Assembly (NCBI GenBank): GCA_020628815.1
Contig: JAHDEN010000005.1
Coordinates: 1-58,216, forward strand
Source: Chloroflexota bacterium
Lineage (GTDB): Bacteria; Chloroflexota; Anaerolineae; Promineifilales; Promineifilaceae
Direction of reading: 5' to 3'
Length of the DNA stretch: 58,216 bases
Positions 1-8,405 of the stretch are shown piece after piece. A program made the position numbers and the translations under genes. Every line of letters starts with the position of its first letter. Position 1 is the first letter of the stretch. The notes below the pieces were generated by a model. The model searched no databases. It had not been told where the DNA came from and was given only the letters and a program-made list of their open reading frames with translations.

Positions 1-1576
1 ATTTGAGCGCGGCCGTCACTTGGTACGTCTCTTCCATCCCCGTCCCCAACGGACCTACCCCGATCATGACCAACACATCCCCCGCTTTAACCGGCCGATC
101 CGTCAGCCCCTTGACCGCTGCCACGGCCGCTTTTTCGCTCGTAAACACCCGCGCCGGGCCGGTATGCCGATACACCCCATCGTCTCCAATCACGCTCGGA
201 TCGATGGCGGTTGCCTTAATCACCGACCCTTCTGGGGCGATATTACCGGTCGGAAAAACGACCGTACTGCTCAAGCCACGGGCTTTGGCCCGATCTGGGT
301 CCATAATCACATCGTCTGGGTCGATGGCTCCGGCCGAGGCCAACCGTTGGCGCACTTGGGACCGCCGTTCGCTCTGTTTCCACCAGTCGAGCAAGGTGTC
401 GAGCCGTTCGCCGCTGGCGGTGAGCACGTCGGTGTGCAACAGCCCCATCCGGCGCAAATGGAGCATCACTTCCGGCACGCCGCCCGCCATAAATACCTGC
501 ACGGTTGGGTGATTGGTTGGGCCGTTGGGCAACGCATCGACCAAACGGGGGGTCTGCCGATTGATCCGGTTCCAATCAGCCACGGTTGGCAGAGCCAGCC
601 CGGCCGCATGGGCCACGGCCGGAATGTGCAACAATAGATTGGTTGATCCGCCAAATGCGGCATGCAACAGCATCGCGTTTTCAAGCGCTTGCTGGGTCAA
701 AACTTGGTTCAGGCGGATTTTTTTCTCGGACAAGTTGAGCAGGGCGAGCGCAGAGCGATGGGCCATATCGAGCCAAATCGGTTCTCCTGATGGAGCGAGG
801 GCGGCGTGGGGCAACGTCATCCCAAATGCTTCAGCCACAACCTGAGCGGTGGCGGCCGTGCCCAAAAACTGGCATCCACCCCCGGCCGATCCACAGGCGC
901 GGCACCCCATCTCGGCCGCATAATCGAGCGAGATTAGATCGTGCGCAAAGCGGGCACCGATCGTTTGGACCGTCCCGGCGTCTTCCGCTTCGGCCGCGGG
1001 TAGAGTCACCCCGCCTGGCACAATAATCCCCGGAATTTGACTTGATCCGGCCAGAGCGACCATCATCGCCGGTAGCCCTTTGTCGCAGGTGGCGACCCCC
1101 ATCACCCCCTCACGGGTCGGCAACGAGCGGATCAGGCGGCGCATGGTGATCGCCGCATCGTTCCGGTACGGCAGGCTGTCGAACATGCCGGTTGTGCCTT
1201 GTGTCCGGCCGTCACACGGGTCGCTGACCGTGGCTGAAAACGGGATGGTGCGCGCCTGCCGGAAGGTCTCGGCCGCCTGTTGCACCAGCAGGCCGATCTC
1301 CCAGTGGCCTGTGTGGTAGCCCAGCGCCAGCGGTGAGCCATCGGCCGCCCGCAGACCCCCTTGGGTCGAGACGATTAGATATTGCGGCAGTCCAACATCT
1401 TCCGGCCGCCAACCCATCGCCACATTTTGGGTCATGGCAAACAGGTTGCCGCTCGGCTCGTTTAAAAGCTGGTCTGCGTTGATGGGGAGACTCCCAGCTG
1501 GGCCTTCGCCGACTAAACGGGTTGGCTCTGCCAGCGGCCCGTCTCCGAGCAGTTGTTCAAGGGTTAGTTTTGTCAT
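1..1576 (-). CDS. D-xylonate dehydratase family protein (IlvD/Edd superfamily, YjhG/YagF type), 3' part cut by window edge
   Basis: A reading frame stays open from ATG at 1576 to the left edge, giving 525 residues. E. coli YjhG/YagF has about 655, so roughly 130 C-terminal residues lie outside. From memory the match to YjhG is close along the whole length: the N-terminal [11 protein letters not shown] region, [20 protein letters not shown], the CDKGLPA segment, the [18 protein letters not shown] stretch, [16 protein letters not shown], and [10 protein letters not shown] near the cut. The Cys residues in the DPCDG, CDKG and ACGSAGGGC motifs are those expected to hold the Fe-S cluster of this superfamily. 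The enzyme dehydrates a sugar acid such as D-xylonate to a 2-keto-3-deoxy acid. Three SDR dehydrogenases nearby fit an oxidative pentose or sugar-acid pathway. No clear Shine-Dalgarno precedes the ATG. The exact substrate is inferred. Confidence 0.9.
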   Translation of the reverse strand, partial: MTKLTLEQLLGDGPLAEPTRLVGEGPAGSLPINADQLLNEPSGNLFAMTQNVAMGWRPEDVGLPQYLIVSTQGGLRAADGSPLALGYHTGHWEIGLLVQQAAETFRQARTIPFSATVSDPCDGRTQGTTGMFDSLPYRNDAAITMRRLIRSLPTREGVMGVATCDKGLPAMMVALAGSSQIPGIIVPGGVTLPAAEAEDAGTVQTIGARFAHDLISLDYAAEMGCRACGSAGGGCQFLGTAATAQVVAEAFGMTLPHAALAPSGEPIWLDMAHRSALALLNLSEKKIRLNQVLTQQALENAMLLHAAFGGSTNLLLHIPAVAHAAGLALPTVADWNRINRQTPRLVDALPNGPTNHPTVQVFMAGGVPEVMLHLRRMGLLHTDVLTASGERLDTLLDWWKQSERRSQVRQRLASAGAIDPDDVIMDPDRAKARGLSSTVVFPTGNIAPEGSVIKATAIDPSVIGDDGVYRHTGPARVFTSEKAAVAAVKGLTDRPVKAGDVLVMIGVGPLGTGMEETYQVTAALK

Positions 1577-1618
1577 AATCGGGTTTGTACCACCGCAGGG
1601 GGCGAAGTCGCCGCTCCC

Positions 1619-2074
1619 ATATGTATCAACTTAAGGGAAGAGCGAGTCATAATAGCTCCAGAAATCATCATTTCCAAAACATAAAACATGTTGTAGGGGC
1701 ATCCCTTGTGGGTTTTTGTTCCAACTATTGTATTTACCCGCGTCTTTTAGGCTAGACAAGTCGCAAAATATCGCCAATCCGGGGCGAGCCTTTCGACAAT
1801 ATTGATCCCAAAATAAATAGTTTTCCCCGAATGACTAGCCCCAACGATTCGACGCCAGCTGGAGGGGCTAGTCATCGCTAGATGAAAGGGGCAATCTTTG
1901 ATTGTCACGCTCATCTGAAGCGATGGCTCGCCCATAAAACAAATAAATATGATGTCTTGAGATGTTGTAACAATACATTAAGTTGGGACAAAAACCACGA
2001 GGCACACCCCTACATCACCTGATCAAATTTGGCATAGATAATTTCCCTGTGAAACTGCTTAAGTTGATACATAT
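1619..2074. repeat. Nested inverted-repeat (foldback) element
   Basis: The gap between the dehydratase and the next SDR gene is filled by concentric inverted repeats. The outermost arms are a perfect 17-bp pair, 1619-1635 (ATATGTATCAACTTAAG) and 2058-2074. Inside lies an imperfect 32/33-bp pair, 1693-1725 and 1982-2013, beginning GTAGGGGC and ending near CCAAC. Further in are GGGCGAGCC at 1782-1790 with 1925-1933, GACAAT at 1795-1800 with 1901-1906, and a perfect 12-bp pair ATGACTAGCCCC at 1831-1842 with 1864-1875. No transposase is present. It may be a non-autonomous mobile element, nested insertions of a dispersed repeat, or a large structured RNA. A 62-codon minus-strand frame (1747-1935) lies inside and is probably fortuitous. 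Confidence 0.75.
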
Positions 2075-2104
2075 ACACACCGCCCCCTTCGACCCCTACA
2101 CAGT

Positions 2105-2875
2105 TTATTCCGGCGGGGGGCTAACAGCGGTCCAACCCCCATCAACCACCAGCGTTTGGCCGGTGATTTGGCCCGACTCATCAGCCAGCAAAAACAGCGC
2201 CGTATGGGCGATATCGGCCGTGGTGGCGGAACGGCCGGTCGGGCTTAATTTGGCCCATGTTGCTTGATACTCCGCATCTTCCAAGGTCCGTTCGGTGGCG
2301 GTTGCCCCTGGTGAAATAGCATTGACCGTGATGCCGTAGCGGGCCAACTCTACCCCCAAGCTTTTGGCCAGCATCCGAATCGCCGCTTTTGACATCCCGT
2401 ATGCGGCTAAATCAGGGTGATACTGGTGCCCCGTCACCGAGGACATGAGCACGATCCGGCCGGGTTCGTTTTGTTTAATCATCTGCTGGGCCGCTTTTTG
2501 CGCCAAGAAGAATGTCCCTTGTAAATTGACCGCCACTAGCTGCTGGAACTGCTCGACCGGGTAGCTTAAAAAGTTACCAAATGTGGTGATCCCGGCGTTG
2601 GCGATTGCAAAATCTAGCCGACCAAACTGATCTCCGGCCGTAGCGACCATCTGATCAATGATGGCGAGATCGCTCGAGTCACCGACCACGGCCGCGCACC
2701 GGCCGCCAGCATCCAGAATGGCTTGCACCGCACTGCTTGTCGCTTCTGGATCGATGTCGTTCAACACGACGGCCGCCCCTTTGTGGGCCAACTGTTTGGC
2801 GATTTCAAATCCGATCCCGATTGCGGCACCGGTGACGATGGCGACCTTGTTTTTAAATTGATCTTGGTCTGGCAT
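2105..2875 (-). CDS. SDR-family NAD(P)-dependent oxidoreductase (sugar or alcohol dehydrogenase)
   Basis: A 256-residue classical short-chain dehydrogenase. The cofactor motif TGAAIGIG is at residues 15-22, with an NAG turn near 93, Asn117, Ser146 and the catalytic Tyr159-x-x-x-Lys163, so the tetrad is complete. The C-terminal GQTLVVDGGW is the usual SDR ending. The start is ATG at 2875, five bases after the stop of the upstream SDR gene and without its own Shine-Dalgarno, so the two are probably translated together from one message. Its place between another SDR and a sugar-acid dehydratase suggests oxidation of a sugar or sugar lactone. The substrate cannot be read from the sequence; a FabG-like role is possible but less likely here. 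Confidence 0.85.
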   Translation of the reverse strand: MPDQDQFKNKVAIVTGAAIGIGFEIAKQLAHKGAAVVLNDIDPEATSSAVQAILDAGGRCAAVVGDSSDLAIIDQMVATAGDQFGRLDFAIANAGITTFGNFLSYPVEQFQQLVAVNLQGTFFLAQKAAQQMIKQNEPGRIVLMSSVTGHQYHPDLAAYGMSKAAIRMLAKSLGVELARYGITVNAISPGATATERTLEDAEYQATWAKLSPTGRSATTADIAHTALFLLADESGQITGQTLVVDGGWTAVSPPPE

Positions 2876-2880
2876 AAGGT

Positions 2881-3651
2881 TTAGCTGTTCAGGGTTAAAA
2901 ATCCGCCGTCAATCGGATAGTAGCTACCGGTCACAAATCCAGCTTCGTCAGAGCACAAATAGTTGATGAGCCACGCGACTTCCTCCGGTTTGCCCATCCG
3001 GCCGATCGGTTGAGTTTTGGATAACGCTTCGAACATTTCTGCTTCACGGCCCGGGTAGGTGTTGGCCAAATAGCCGTCAACAAACGGGGTGTGTACTCGG
3101 CCGGGGCCGACCATATTGCACCGGATGTTGTCAGCAATAAAGTCTTTAGCCACCGAAAATGTCATGGTATACACCGCCCCTTTGGTCGTTGAATAGGCAA
3201 ACCGCTCTGCGATTCCCAAAACCGAAGCGACAGAGGCTAGATTCACAATGGCCCCACCGCCTGACTGTTTCATCAGCTTGACTCCAAAATGGAGGCAGGA
3301 GTAAACCGATTTGATATTGACCGCATAGAGTCGGTCTAAATCGTCTGGCGTGGTTGTTTCGACGGTGCCGATGTGGGCGATTCCGGCGTTGTTGATCAGA
3401 ATATCGAGCGAGTTGTTAACCTCGAAAATCTGTTGAAACGTTGACTCAACTAAACTGTGATCGGTAAGATCAACGTTGTAAAAATGGCCGCCGATCTCGG
3501 CCGCAATCGCTTCTCCATTCTCTTGATCAACGTCGAGCAGATGCACATCTGCCCCTTGCTGGCCGAATACCCGGCAAATTGCCGCGCCAATCCCTTTGGC
3601 ACCACCGGTCACGATGGCAGTTTTTCCGTTTAAGCTAAATGGTGTACTCAT
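2881..3651 (-). CDS. SDR-family oxidoreductase, possibly a 2-keto-3-deoxy sugar-acid dehydrogenase
   Basis: From ATG at 3651 the protein has 256 residues. This start is chosen because the family begins shortly before the cofactor motif and AGGAG lies just upstream (spacing is short). An in-frame ATG at 3702 would add 17 residues with no ribosome site. TGGAKGIG is at residues 15-22, NNAG at 87-90, Asn112, Ser140, Tyr153 and Lys157, a complete classical tetrad. The C-terminus, GSYYPIDGGFLTLNS, is reminiscent of dehydrogenases of 2-keto-3-deoxy-L-fuconate type. With the YjhG-like dehydratase downstream, oxidation of a 2-keto-3-deoxy acid is a reasonable guess. It is first in the minus-strand SDR-SDR pair and divergent from the next SDR gene. 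Confidence 0.83.
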   Translation of the reverse strand: MSTPFSLNGKTAIVTGGAKGIGAAICRVFGQQGADVHLLDVDQENGEAIAAEIGGHFYNVDLTDHSLVESTFQQIFEVNNSLDILINNAGIAHIGTVETTTPDDLDRLYAVNIKSVYSCLHFGVKLMKQSGGGAIVNLASVASVLGIAERFAYSTTKGAVYTMTFSVAKDFIADNIRCNMVGPGRVHTPFVDGYLANTYPGREAEMFEALSKTQPIGRMGKPEEVAWLINYLCSDEAGFVTGSYYPIDGGFLTLNS

Positions 3652-3798
3652 GGCTCCTATTTTCCGGTTAAGCCCAAGTTCGGCAAGCTGATTTTCCATC
3701 ATCTCGCTTTTTGGCTATCATTGCTCGAAATTATTTAAGGTTTGATGGTTTGTTACCATTCACCATTTAAAAATCTCAGGACTAACGCAAAACGACTA

Positions 3799-3886
3799 GT
3801 AGGGGCATCCCTCGTGGGTGCCCGAGTTGGCGTGGAAACAACGTTGACGCCACGACGAGCCGGGTGCCCACAAGGGGCACCCCTAC
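3799..3886. repeat. GTAGGGGC-type palindromic repeat in the divergent SDR promoter region
   Basis: Two 26-base arms, 3799-3824 and 3861-3886, are inverted copies with about four differences. They begin GTAGGGGC and end GGGTGCCCG. A smaller pair TGGCGT/ACGCCA lies in the loop around 3828-3852. The outer sequence is clearly related to the arms at 1693 and 1982, so at least two copies of this repeat family sit within 2.2 kb. This copy lies between two divergent SDR genes, where it could affect transcription of either. Confidence 0.8.
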
Positions 3887-3942
3887 ATTTATTCAAAATG
3901 CGAAAGTCCTATAAATTTAAAAAACTAACAGGAGTTCGTCTC

Positions 3943-4722
3943 ATGGATTTAGGAATAGCAGGAAAGAAAGCGATTGTGTGCGCATCGTCGCAAGGGTTGG
4001 GATATGCGTGTGCTAAGGCTTTGGCCCAAGAGGGTGTCATTGTCACGCTTAACGGCCGGACCGAAGAGAAATTGGCCAAAGCGGCAGCGGAACTACAGGC
4101 GGAAGTTGGGATTCAAGTTAATCATCAGGTCGGGGACTTGTTTACCGATGAAGGGCGGGCCGCTCTGGTTGCTGCTTGCCCCGATGCTGACATCCTCATC
4201 AATAATAATGCTGGCCCTAAACCTGGCACGTTTCAAGATTGGGACCGTGACCGCTGGATGCAGGCGATAGACGGCAACATGTTGGCCCCGATCTTTATGA
4301 TTCATGCCCTGCTACCCGGTATGCGTGAGCGGAAATTCGGCCGGATTGTGAACATCACATCTGCGATGGTAAAAGCGCCACGGCCGCATCAGGGGCTGTC
4401 AACGGCCGCTCGCTCAGGTCTGACAGCTCTGTCAAAAGCGATTTCAAAAGAGACGGTGAAAGACAATGTGACCATCAATAATATTTTGCCCGAACGGATC
4501 GCATCCCCCCGCACCAAATTTTTGGCCGAAATGAAAATGGATGAGCAGGGGATTACGTTTGACGAAGCGATGGCGCAAATAGTGGCGACGATTCCGGCCG
4601 GCCGGATGGGGGAACCGTCTGAATTAGGGGCGGCGTGTGCTTATTTGTGCAGTGTGCAGGCGAGCTATATTTGTGGGCAAAATCTACAGCTAGATGGGGG
4701 TGCGTATCCCGGCTTAATCTAG
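3943..4722 (+). CDS. Atypical SDR protein (FabG-like subgroup lacking the catalytic Tyr)
   Basis: ATG at 3943 is preceded by AGGAG at 3931-3935, giving 259 residues. The frame remains open upstream through the palindromic repeat, but that part is not protein-like. The fold is SDR, with NNNAG near residue 88 and QLDGGAYPG at the end, but key motifs deviate. TGxxxGxG is replaced by ASSQGLG (14-20), and the expected Tyr-x-x-x-Lys is Ser153-x-x-x-Arg157. This matches a known SDR subgroup annotated as beta-ketoacyl-ACP-reductase-like, which has neither a perfect cofactor motif nor a perfect tetrad. It may be a weak or altered oxidoreductase. It diverges from the two canonical SDR genes and probably belongs to the same sugar-acid locus. 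Confidence 0.8.
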   Translation: MDLGIAGKKAIVCASSQGLGYACAKALAQEGVIVTLNGRTEEKLAKAAAELQAEVGIQVNHQVGDLFTDEGRAALVAACPDADILINNNAGPKPGTFQDWDRDRWMQAIDGNMLAPIFMIHALLPGMRERKFGRIVNITSAMVKAPRPHQGLSTAARSGLTALSKAISKETVKDNVTINNILPERIASPRTKFLAEMKMDEQGITFDEAMAQIVATIPAGRMGEPSELGAACAYLCSVQASYICGQNLQLDGGAYPGLI

Positions 4723-4854
4723 CCAGAAAGTTCTAACCATTTCTGAACCAAGAAGAGTGAAAATTACTCTAATCTTCACAGGACCCTGACCTCAATACTG
4801 GTATGGTACGGAATAAGATTATTGTATTTTATTTTATATCTTTTTTTGAATCTT

Positions 4855-5100
4855 ATGGTTACACAACTTTCTGTCGGTTTTGGCGTGTTAATAGCCTCTT
4901 GGCTTGCAGCACGCGCGGCCAGGCTGTGGGGGTTCGAAGATCTTTTCTTTGCACTAGCTATGCTTGGGTTTTTATTTTTCGCGGTGATTTCAATCGTCTA
5001 TCCGATTTTGGGGTATTCGGTTCAAAGCACCATCTATCTGATTTTACTCGTTTGCACCGTTCTGTTTGGATTTATGTCCTCTTGGATGGCACAAGAATAA
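4855..5100 (+). CDS. Small membrane protein of unknown function
   Basis: A short frame of 81 residues from ATG 4855, or 92 residues from TTG 4822, where GGAA lies about 10 bases upstream. Three hydrophobic stretches are visible: VTQLSVGFGVLIASWLAA near the N-terminus, FFALAMLGFLFFAVISIV in the middle and IYLILLVCTVLFGFMSS at the C-terminus. It is therefore a small, almost wholly membrane-embedded protein. I do not recognise a family. A perfect 18-bp inverted repeat directly downstream supports a transcription unit ending here. Another overlapping frame (4803-5117) reads as a shadow. Confidence 0.5.
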   Translation: MVTQLSVGFGVLIASWLAARAARLWGFEDLFFALAMLGFLFFAVISIVYPILGYSVQSTIYLILLVCTVLFGFMSSWMAQE

Positions 5101-5109
5101 AAGTCAAAG

Positions 5110-5166
5110 TTTGTTAAATCATCAGCCAACTGAGTTGTAACCACAAGCGGCTGATGATTTAACAAA
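5110..5166. terminator. Perfect 18-bp inverted repeat between convergent genes
   Basis: TTTGTTAAATCATCAGCC at 5110-5127 is exactly complementary to 5149-5166, with a 21-base loop. It sits between the 3' ends of the small membrane protein (+) and the amidase (-), so it is probably a bidirectional terminator. No long T-run follows on either strand. Confidence 0.65.
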
Positions 5167-5182
5167 TTGCTCCCAAATTTTT

Positions 5183-6517
5183 CTAAAGGGCGTCTGCAAT
5201 CCCTTTGCCTATTGCCAAAATCCTACGGTCTGCACCATGTTCCCCCATTAGCATTAACCCCACAGGGGCTTCACCCGGTTTATTGACCGGCACTGTAATG
5301 GCACAACGATCCAAGTAATTCCCTACCGACGTATTGCGCAGAATCAATCCGTTTACTTTGCCAGCCGCGGCCGGATCCTCTAAATCTGCCAAAACAGGTG
5401 GGATAACTGCCACAGTCGGCATAATCACCGCATCAAACACGGCCGTTTGCGGGGCAACTTTTTGGATGATGGCGTTGCGAATTTCGAGCATTTCGATGTA
5501 AGCCGCGGCCGTGATGCCACGCCCACCTTCGAGCCTGCCTTTGACAAAGCTGTCGTATAAATCTCCCCGTTGCTCGAGCAAATCACGGTGCCACGCAAAC
5601 GATTCTGCGACGACGATGGCCCCTTTGGGGTTACCGGCCGGGATCTCATCGATCGCTTCGCAGTGGAAATCGATCAGCGTTGCGCCCAGTTCAGACAGCC
5701 GTTTAAGCGTTTGTGCATAAACGGCCGCAACGGTGTCGTCTAGGTCGGCCATCACCTTGGTTTGCAAAACACCCAAACGCAACCCGGCCAGCGGAAACGG
5801 ATCAACATCTACCCCCAAGCCACCGGCCAAAATATCATCAAGGATGGCGGCGCACGAGACAGAATTGGTAAGCGGGCCAACTGAGTCAAGCGTGGTTGAG
5901 AGGGGGATCACCCCATCTTTTGAAACACGTTTGGCCGTGGGCTTAAACCCGACAATCCCATTAAATGCGGCCGGGATGCGACAGCTACCGCCGGTGTCGG
6001 TACCGATGGTGCCAACGGCCATCCCATCTGCGACAGACACCGCTCCGCCGGAAGAGGAGCCGCCGGGTATGCGGCCGCTTTCCCGATCATACACGCTGAG
6101 CGGCGTGCCAAAATGGGGGTTGATCCCCAGGCCGGAAAAAGCGAACTCGGTCATGTTGACTTTACCCATCAAAATAAACCCGGCCCGACGTAAATTTTGC
6201 ACGATGGGGGCATCGGCACTAGCCGGATCAGATGCTTTTAGAGCGACTGATCCGGCCGTGGTTGTTTCACCTGCGACGTCAAACAGATCTTTGATCGAGA
6301 GAGGGATGCCTGCGTATGGGGGCAGAAACGCCCCGCTTTGCCGAGCTGAATCAACCGCATCAGCTTGTGCTCGGGCTTGATCCGCATAGCTGGTCAGGTA
6401 GACGCGGCCCCCTTCACCGGCCGGATCTTCGATTTTGGCGATCATCTCTTCAACCACCGCTCGGGCGGTCGTTTGTTGTGTTTCTAGTGCTTTTTTGAGT
6501 TCTTTGATGGTGGTCAT
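5183..6517 (-). CDS. Amidase-signature family hydrolase (GatA-like)
   Basis: From ATG at 6517, preceded by AAGGAT five bases upstream, the protein has 444 residues; an upstream in-frame start at 6586 lacks a ribosome site. The amidase-signature triad is visible: Lys76 in SIKDLFDVAG, the Ser cluster 154-156 in GGSSSGG, and the nucleophile Ser178 in DTGGSCR. GIVGFKPT follows as expected. Such enzymes hydrolyse small amides, or supply ammonia as GatA in tRNA amidation. No gatB or gatC is nearby and the length suits a free-standing amidase, so a catabolic or detoxifying amidase is more likely than GatA. The gene is convergent with the small membrane protein and lies next to the GNAT pair on the same strand. 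Confidence 0.85.
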   Translation of the reverse strand: MTTIKELKKALETQQTTARAVVEEMIAKIEDPAGEGGRVYLTSYADQARAQADAVDSARQSGAFLPPYAGIPLSIKDLFDVAGETTTAGSVALKASDPASADAPIVQNLRRAGFILMGKVNMTEFAFSGLGINPHFGTPLSVYDRESGRIPGGSSSGGAVSVADGMAVGTIGTDTGGSCRIPAAFNGIVGFKPTAKRVSKDGVIPLSTTLDSVGPLTNSVSCAAILDDILAGGLGVDVDPFPLAGLRLGVLQTKVMADLDDTVAAVYAQTLKRLSELGATLIDFHCEAIDEIPAGNPKGAIVVAESFAWHRDLLEQRGDLYDSFVKGRLEGGRGITAAAYIEMLEIRNAIIQKVAPQTAVFDAVIMPTVAVIPPVLADLEDPAAAGKVNGLILRNTSVGNYLDRCAITVPVNKPGEAPVGLMLMGEHGADRRILAIGKGIADAL

Positions 6518-6540
6518 TTTTATCCTTTTAAATTTTCCCT

Positions 6541-7095
6541 TTATCGTTTTGTGGCTTCCCAATCCGAGCGGAGGATGCCGTACCAAACGTCATCAATCCA
6601 TTCTCCATCGATCAATTGGTGTTCACGATAGTGGGCTTCGCGGAGCATGCCAACTTTTTCCATCACGCGCCAAGAACCCACATTGCGCAGGTCGGCCCCG
6701 GCACGCAGTTTGTGCATGTCCGGCAGATGGGTAAACGTCGCATCGATTAGGGCTTGGACCCCTTCAGTTGTTAGCCCTTTGCCCCAATGTTCTTCCGCAA
6801 TGCTCCAGCCTAGTTCGCCTACGTTCTGGTCTGTGTTAAAACGCAGACTAAGTCCACCTATCGGTTTGTCTACTGGCTTCAACGTGATTCCCCATGTTTT
6901 CGATTTGGCCCCATCTTCTAAAACACGCCGGGCGATAAATTCGTCCGCATCTTTTTGCGTGTATGGGTAAGGGACGGGGGGCAAAAATCGGCCGAAGCTT
7001 TTGTTGTTAGCATAGCCGAGCACGGCCGCGCTATCTGTTATTTTGAACGGCCGTAAAATGAGCCGATCTGTTTCGATTATGTCGGGTAAACTCAT
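6541..7095 (-). CDS. GNAT acetyltransferase, RimJ/RimL type (second of a pair)
   Basis: The start is ATG at 7095, with AGGAGGGG four bases upstream, giving 184 residues; a longer frame to 7131 ignores this strong site. IETDRLILRPF opens the protein as in RimJ/RimL-type GNATs. The acetyl-CoA region is EHWGKGLTTEGVQALIDATF, followed by LRNVGSWRVMEKVGMLREAHYR. The stop of the upstream paralogue overlaps this start by four bases (ATGA), so translation is coupled. These enzymes acetylate protein N-termini or small molecules; the substrate is unknown. The two proteins are clearly paralogous, probably from a tandem duplication. Confidence 0.88.
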   Translation of the reverse strand: MSLPDIIETDRLILRPFKITDSAAVLGYANNKSFGRFLPPVPYPYTQKDADEFIARRVLEDGAKSKTWGITLKPVDKPIGGLSLRFNTDQNVGELGWSIAEEHWGKGLTTEGVQALIDATFTHLPDMHKLRAGADLRNVGSWRVMEKVGMLREAHYREHQLIDGEWIDDVWYGILRSDWEATKR

Positions 7096-7658
7096 GCTTC
7101 CCCTCCTGTGTCTGACATTAATTGTTCCCATTCAGACCGCAGGATGGCGTACCAATACGCATCGGCCCAATGGTTTTGAATAAACAACGATTTCTTTTTC
7201 ATCCCTTCGCGCGTCATCCCGATTTTTTCCATCACACGCCATGACCCTATATTTTCAACATCGGCCAATGATTGTATGCGGTGTAAATTAGGGATTGTTT
7301 GGAAGCCCAGATCACGAATGGCCCGGCCGGATTCGGTGACAAATCCCTGCCCCCAGTGGGGTTGCCCCACACTCCAGTGGAATTCGCCCACTTCTTGCTG
7401 TTTGGATACTAAATTAAATTCGAGGCCGCCAATCACATGGCCCTCAAATTCGATTGCCCATGACATCTCTTTTTCCCGATCTTTTAGAATCGAATGGGCG
7501 ATAAATTCTTCGGCGTGGTGTGGTAAATAAGGGACAGGGACGGGCAAAAATTGTTTCCAGCCGGGGGTGGTGGCGTAGGCAAACACATCGGCCGTATCTT
7601 TAAACGCATATGGTCTGAGTATAAGCCGCTCAGTTGTAATTTTTTCAGGCAGGGTCAT
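7092..7658 (-). CDS. GNAT acetyltransferase, RimJ/RimL type (first of a pair)
   Basis: The start is ATG at 7658, six bases after GGAG, giving 188 residues; an in-frame TTG at 7670 overlaps the ribosome site and is rejected. ITTERLILRPY, the region PHWGQGFVTESGRAIRDLGF and the closing ENIGSWRVMEKIGMTREG show the RimJ/RimL branch of GNAT. It resembles its downstream neighbour along the whole length and overlaps it by four bases (ATGA). A role in amino-group acetylation is expected from the family; no specific substrate is implied by context. FMN reductase lies divergently upstream. Confidence 0.88.
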   Translation of the reverse strand: MTLPEKITTERLILRPYAFKDTADVFAYATTPGWKQFLPVPVPYLPHHAEEFIAHSILKDREKEMSWAIEFEGHVIGGLEFNLVSKQQEVGEFHWSVGQPHWGQGFVTESGRAIRDLGFQTIPNLHRIQSLADVENIGSWRVMEKIGMTREGMKKKSLFIQNHWADAYWYAILRSEWEQLMSDTGGEA

Positions 7659-7837
7659 CTTTTTCTCCAAGGCTCTAATTTTGGCACAGTTTGGTATGAA
7701 ACCAAGTTTGTAAGCCGCTATGGGGTAAAAAAGGCAGTAGATTGATTTTGGAAGATGAAAGATTCGGCTAGAATAGCGAATCTAAAATTTTAAAATCTGG
7801 CTCCTGTCGAGAAGGGGCTTGCGGTTAGGAGAAAAAA

Positions 7838-8380
7838 ATGAGCATAAAAGTATTGGCCTTGGTAGGCAGTTTGCGAAAAGGATCGTTGAACAAAGTATTG
7901 GTCCAAACGGCGGCCGAAGAGGCTCCGGCCGGAATGGAGATCACCATCTTCCCGTTGAACGATCTGCCTTTGTACAACACCGATGTTGAAACAGCCGGTC
8001 TGCCTGAATCAGTTGTGGCACTGCATGAAGCGATTAAAAACAGCGACGCGATGATTTTGGCCACACCGGAATATAACGGATCTTTTTCAGGCGTCTTAAA
8101 AAATGGAATTGATTGGGCGTCACGCGGTGGCGGGATTTTGGCTAAAAAACCAGTTGTGACCATGGGTGGCTCACCTGGCGCATTGGGTGGCACCAAGGCT
8201 CAAGAGCATTTGCGGGCGGTATGTTTACACTTGGGTATGTATTTGCTCCCTAAACCAACTGTGGCTGTACCCCACTTTGGTAAAAAGATTGAAGATGGAA
8301 AACTGACTGATGATCAAACCCGTGAGTTTATTGGCGGTCAGATGGCTGCTTTTGAAGAGTGGATCAATCGTTTTAAATAA
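7838..8380 (+). CDS. NAD(P)H-dependent FMN reductase (flavodoxin-like fold)
   Basis: ATG at 7838 follows TAGGAG at a normal distance; the protein has 180 residues, typical of the family. GSLRKGSLN near residue 10 is the phosphate-binding loop for FMN. ATPEYNGSFSGVLKNGIDW carries the family PEYN motif, and MGGSPGALGG follows. Members include azoreductases, chromate reductases and quinone reductases that move electrons from NAD(P)H through FMN to various acceptors in the cytoplasm. The gene stands alone on the plus strand and ends just before a strong terminator. The physiological acceptor cannot be told from the sequence. Confidence 0.9.
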   Translation: MSIKVLALVGSLRKGSLNKVLVQTAAEEAPAGMEITIFPLNDLPLYNTDVETAGLPESVVALHEAIKNSDAMILATPEYNGSFSGVLKNGIDWASRGGGILAKKPVVTMGGSPGALGGTKAQEHLRAVCLHLGMYLLPKPTVAVPHFGKKIEDGKLTDDQTREFIGGQMAAFEEWINRFK

Positions 8381-8405
8381 CGATTTTCAGTTAGATTAGA
8401 CAAAT

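Noticed and set aside
20..637. 205-codon plus-strand frame opposite the dehydratase
   Set aside because: The minus strand encodes a convincing YjhG-like protein here; the opposite frame is a shadow of high-GC codons.
1747..1935. 62-codon minus-strand frame inside the nested repeats
   Set aside because: It is made of the repeat arms themselves, has no convincing ribosome site and resembles no family that I know.
3742..3942. 67-codon upstream extension of the atypical SDR gene
   Set aside because: It reads through a palindromic repeat; the true start at 3943 has a good ribosome site and matches the family N-terminus.
5733..6380. 215-codon plus-strand frame opposite the amidase
   Set aside because: The amidase frame carries the full catalytic signature; the antisense frame has Ser/Pro-rich low-complexity content.
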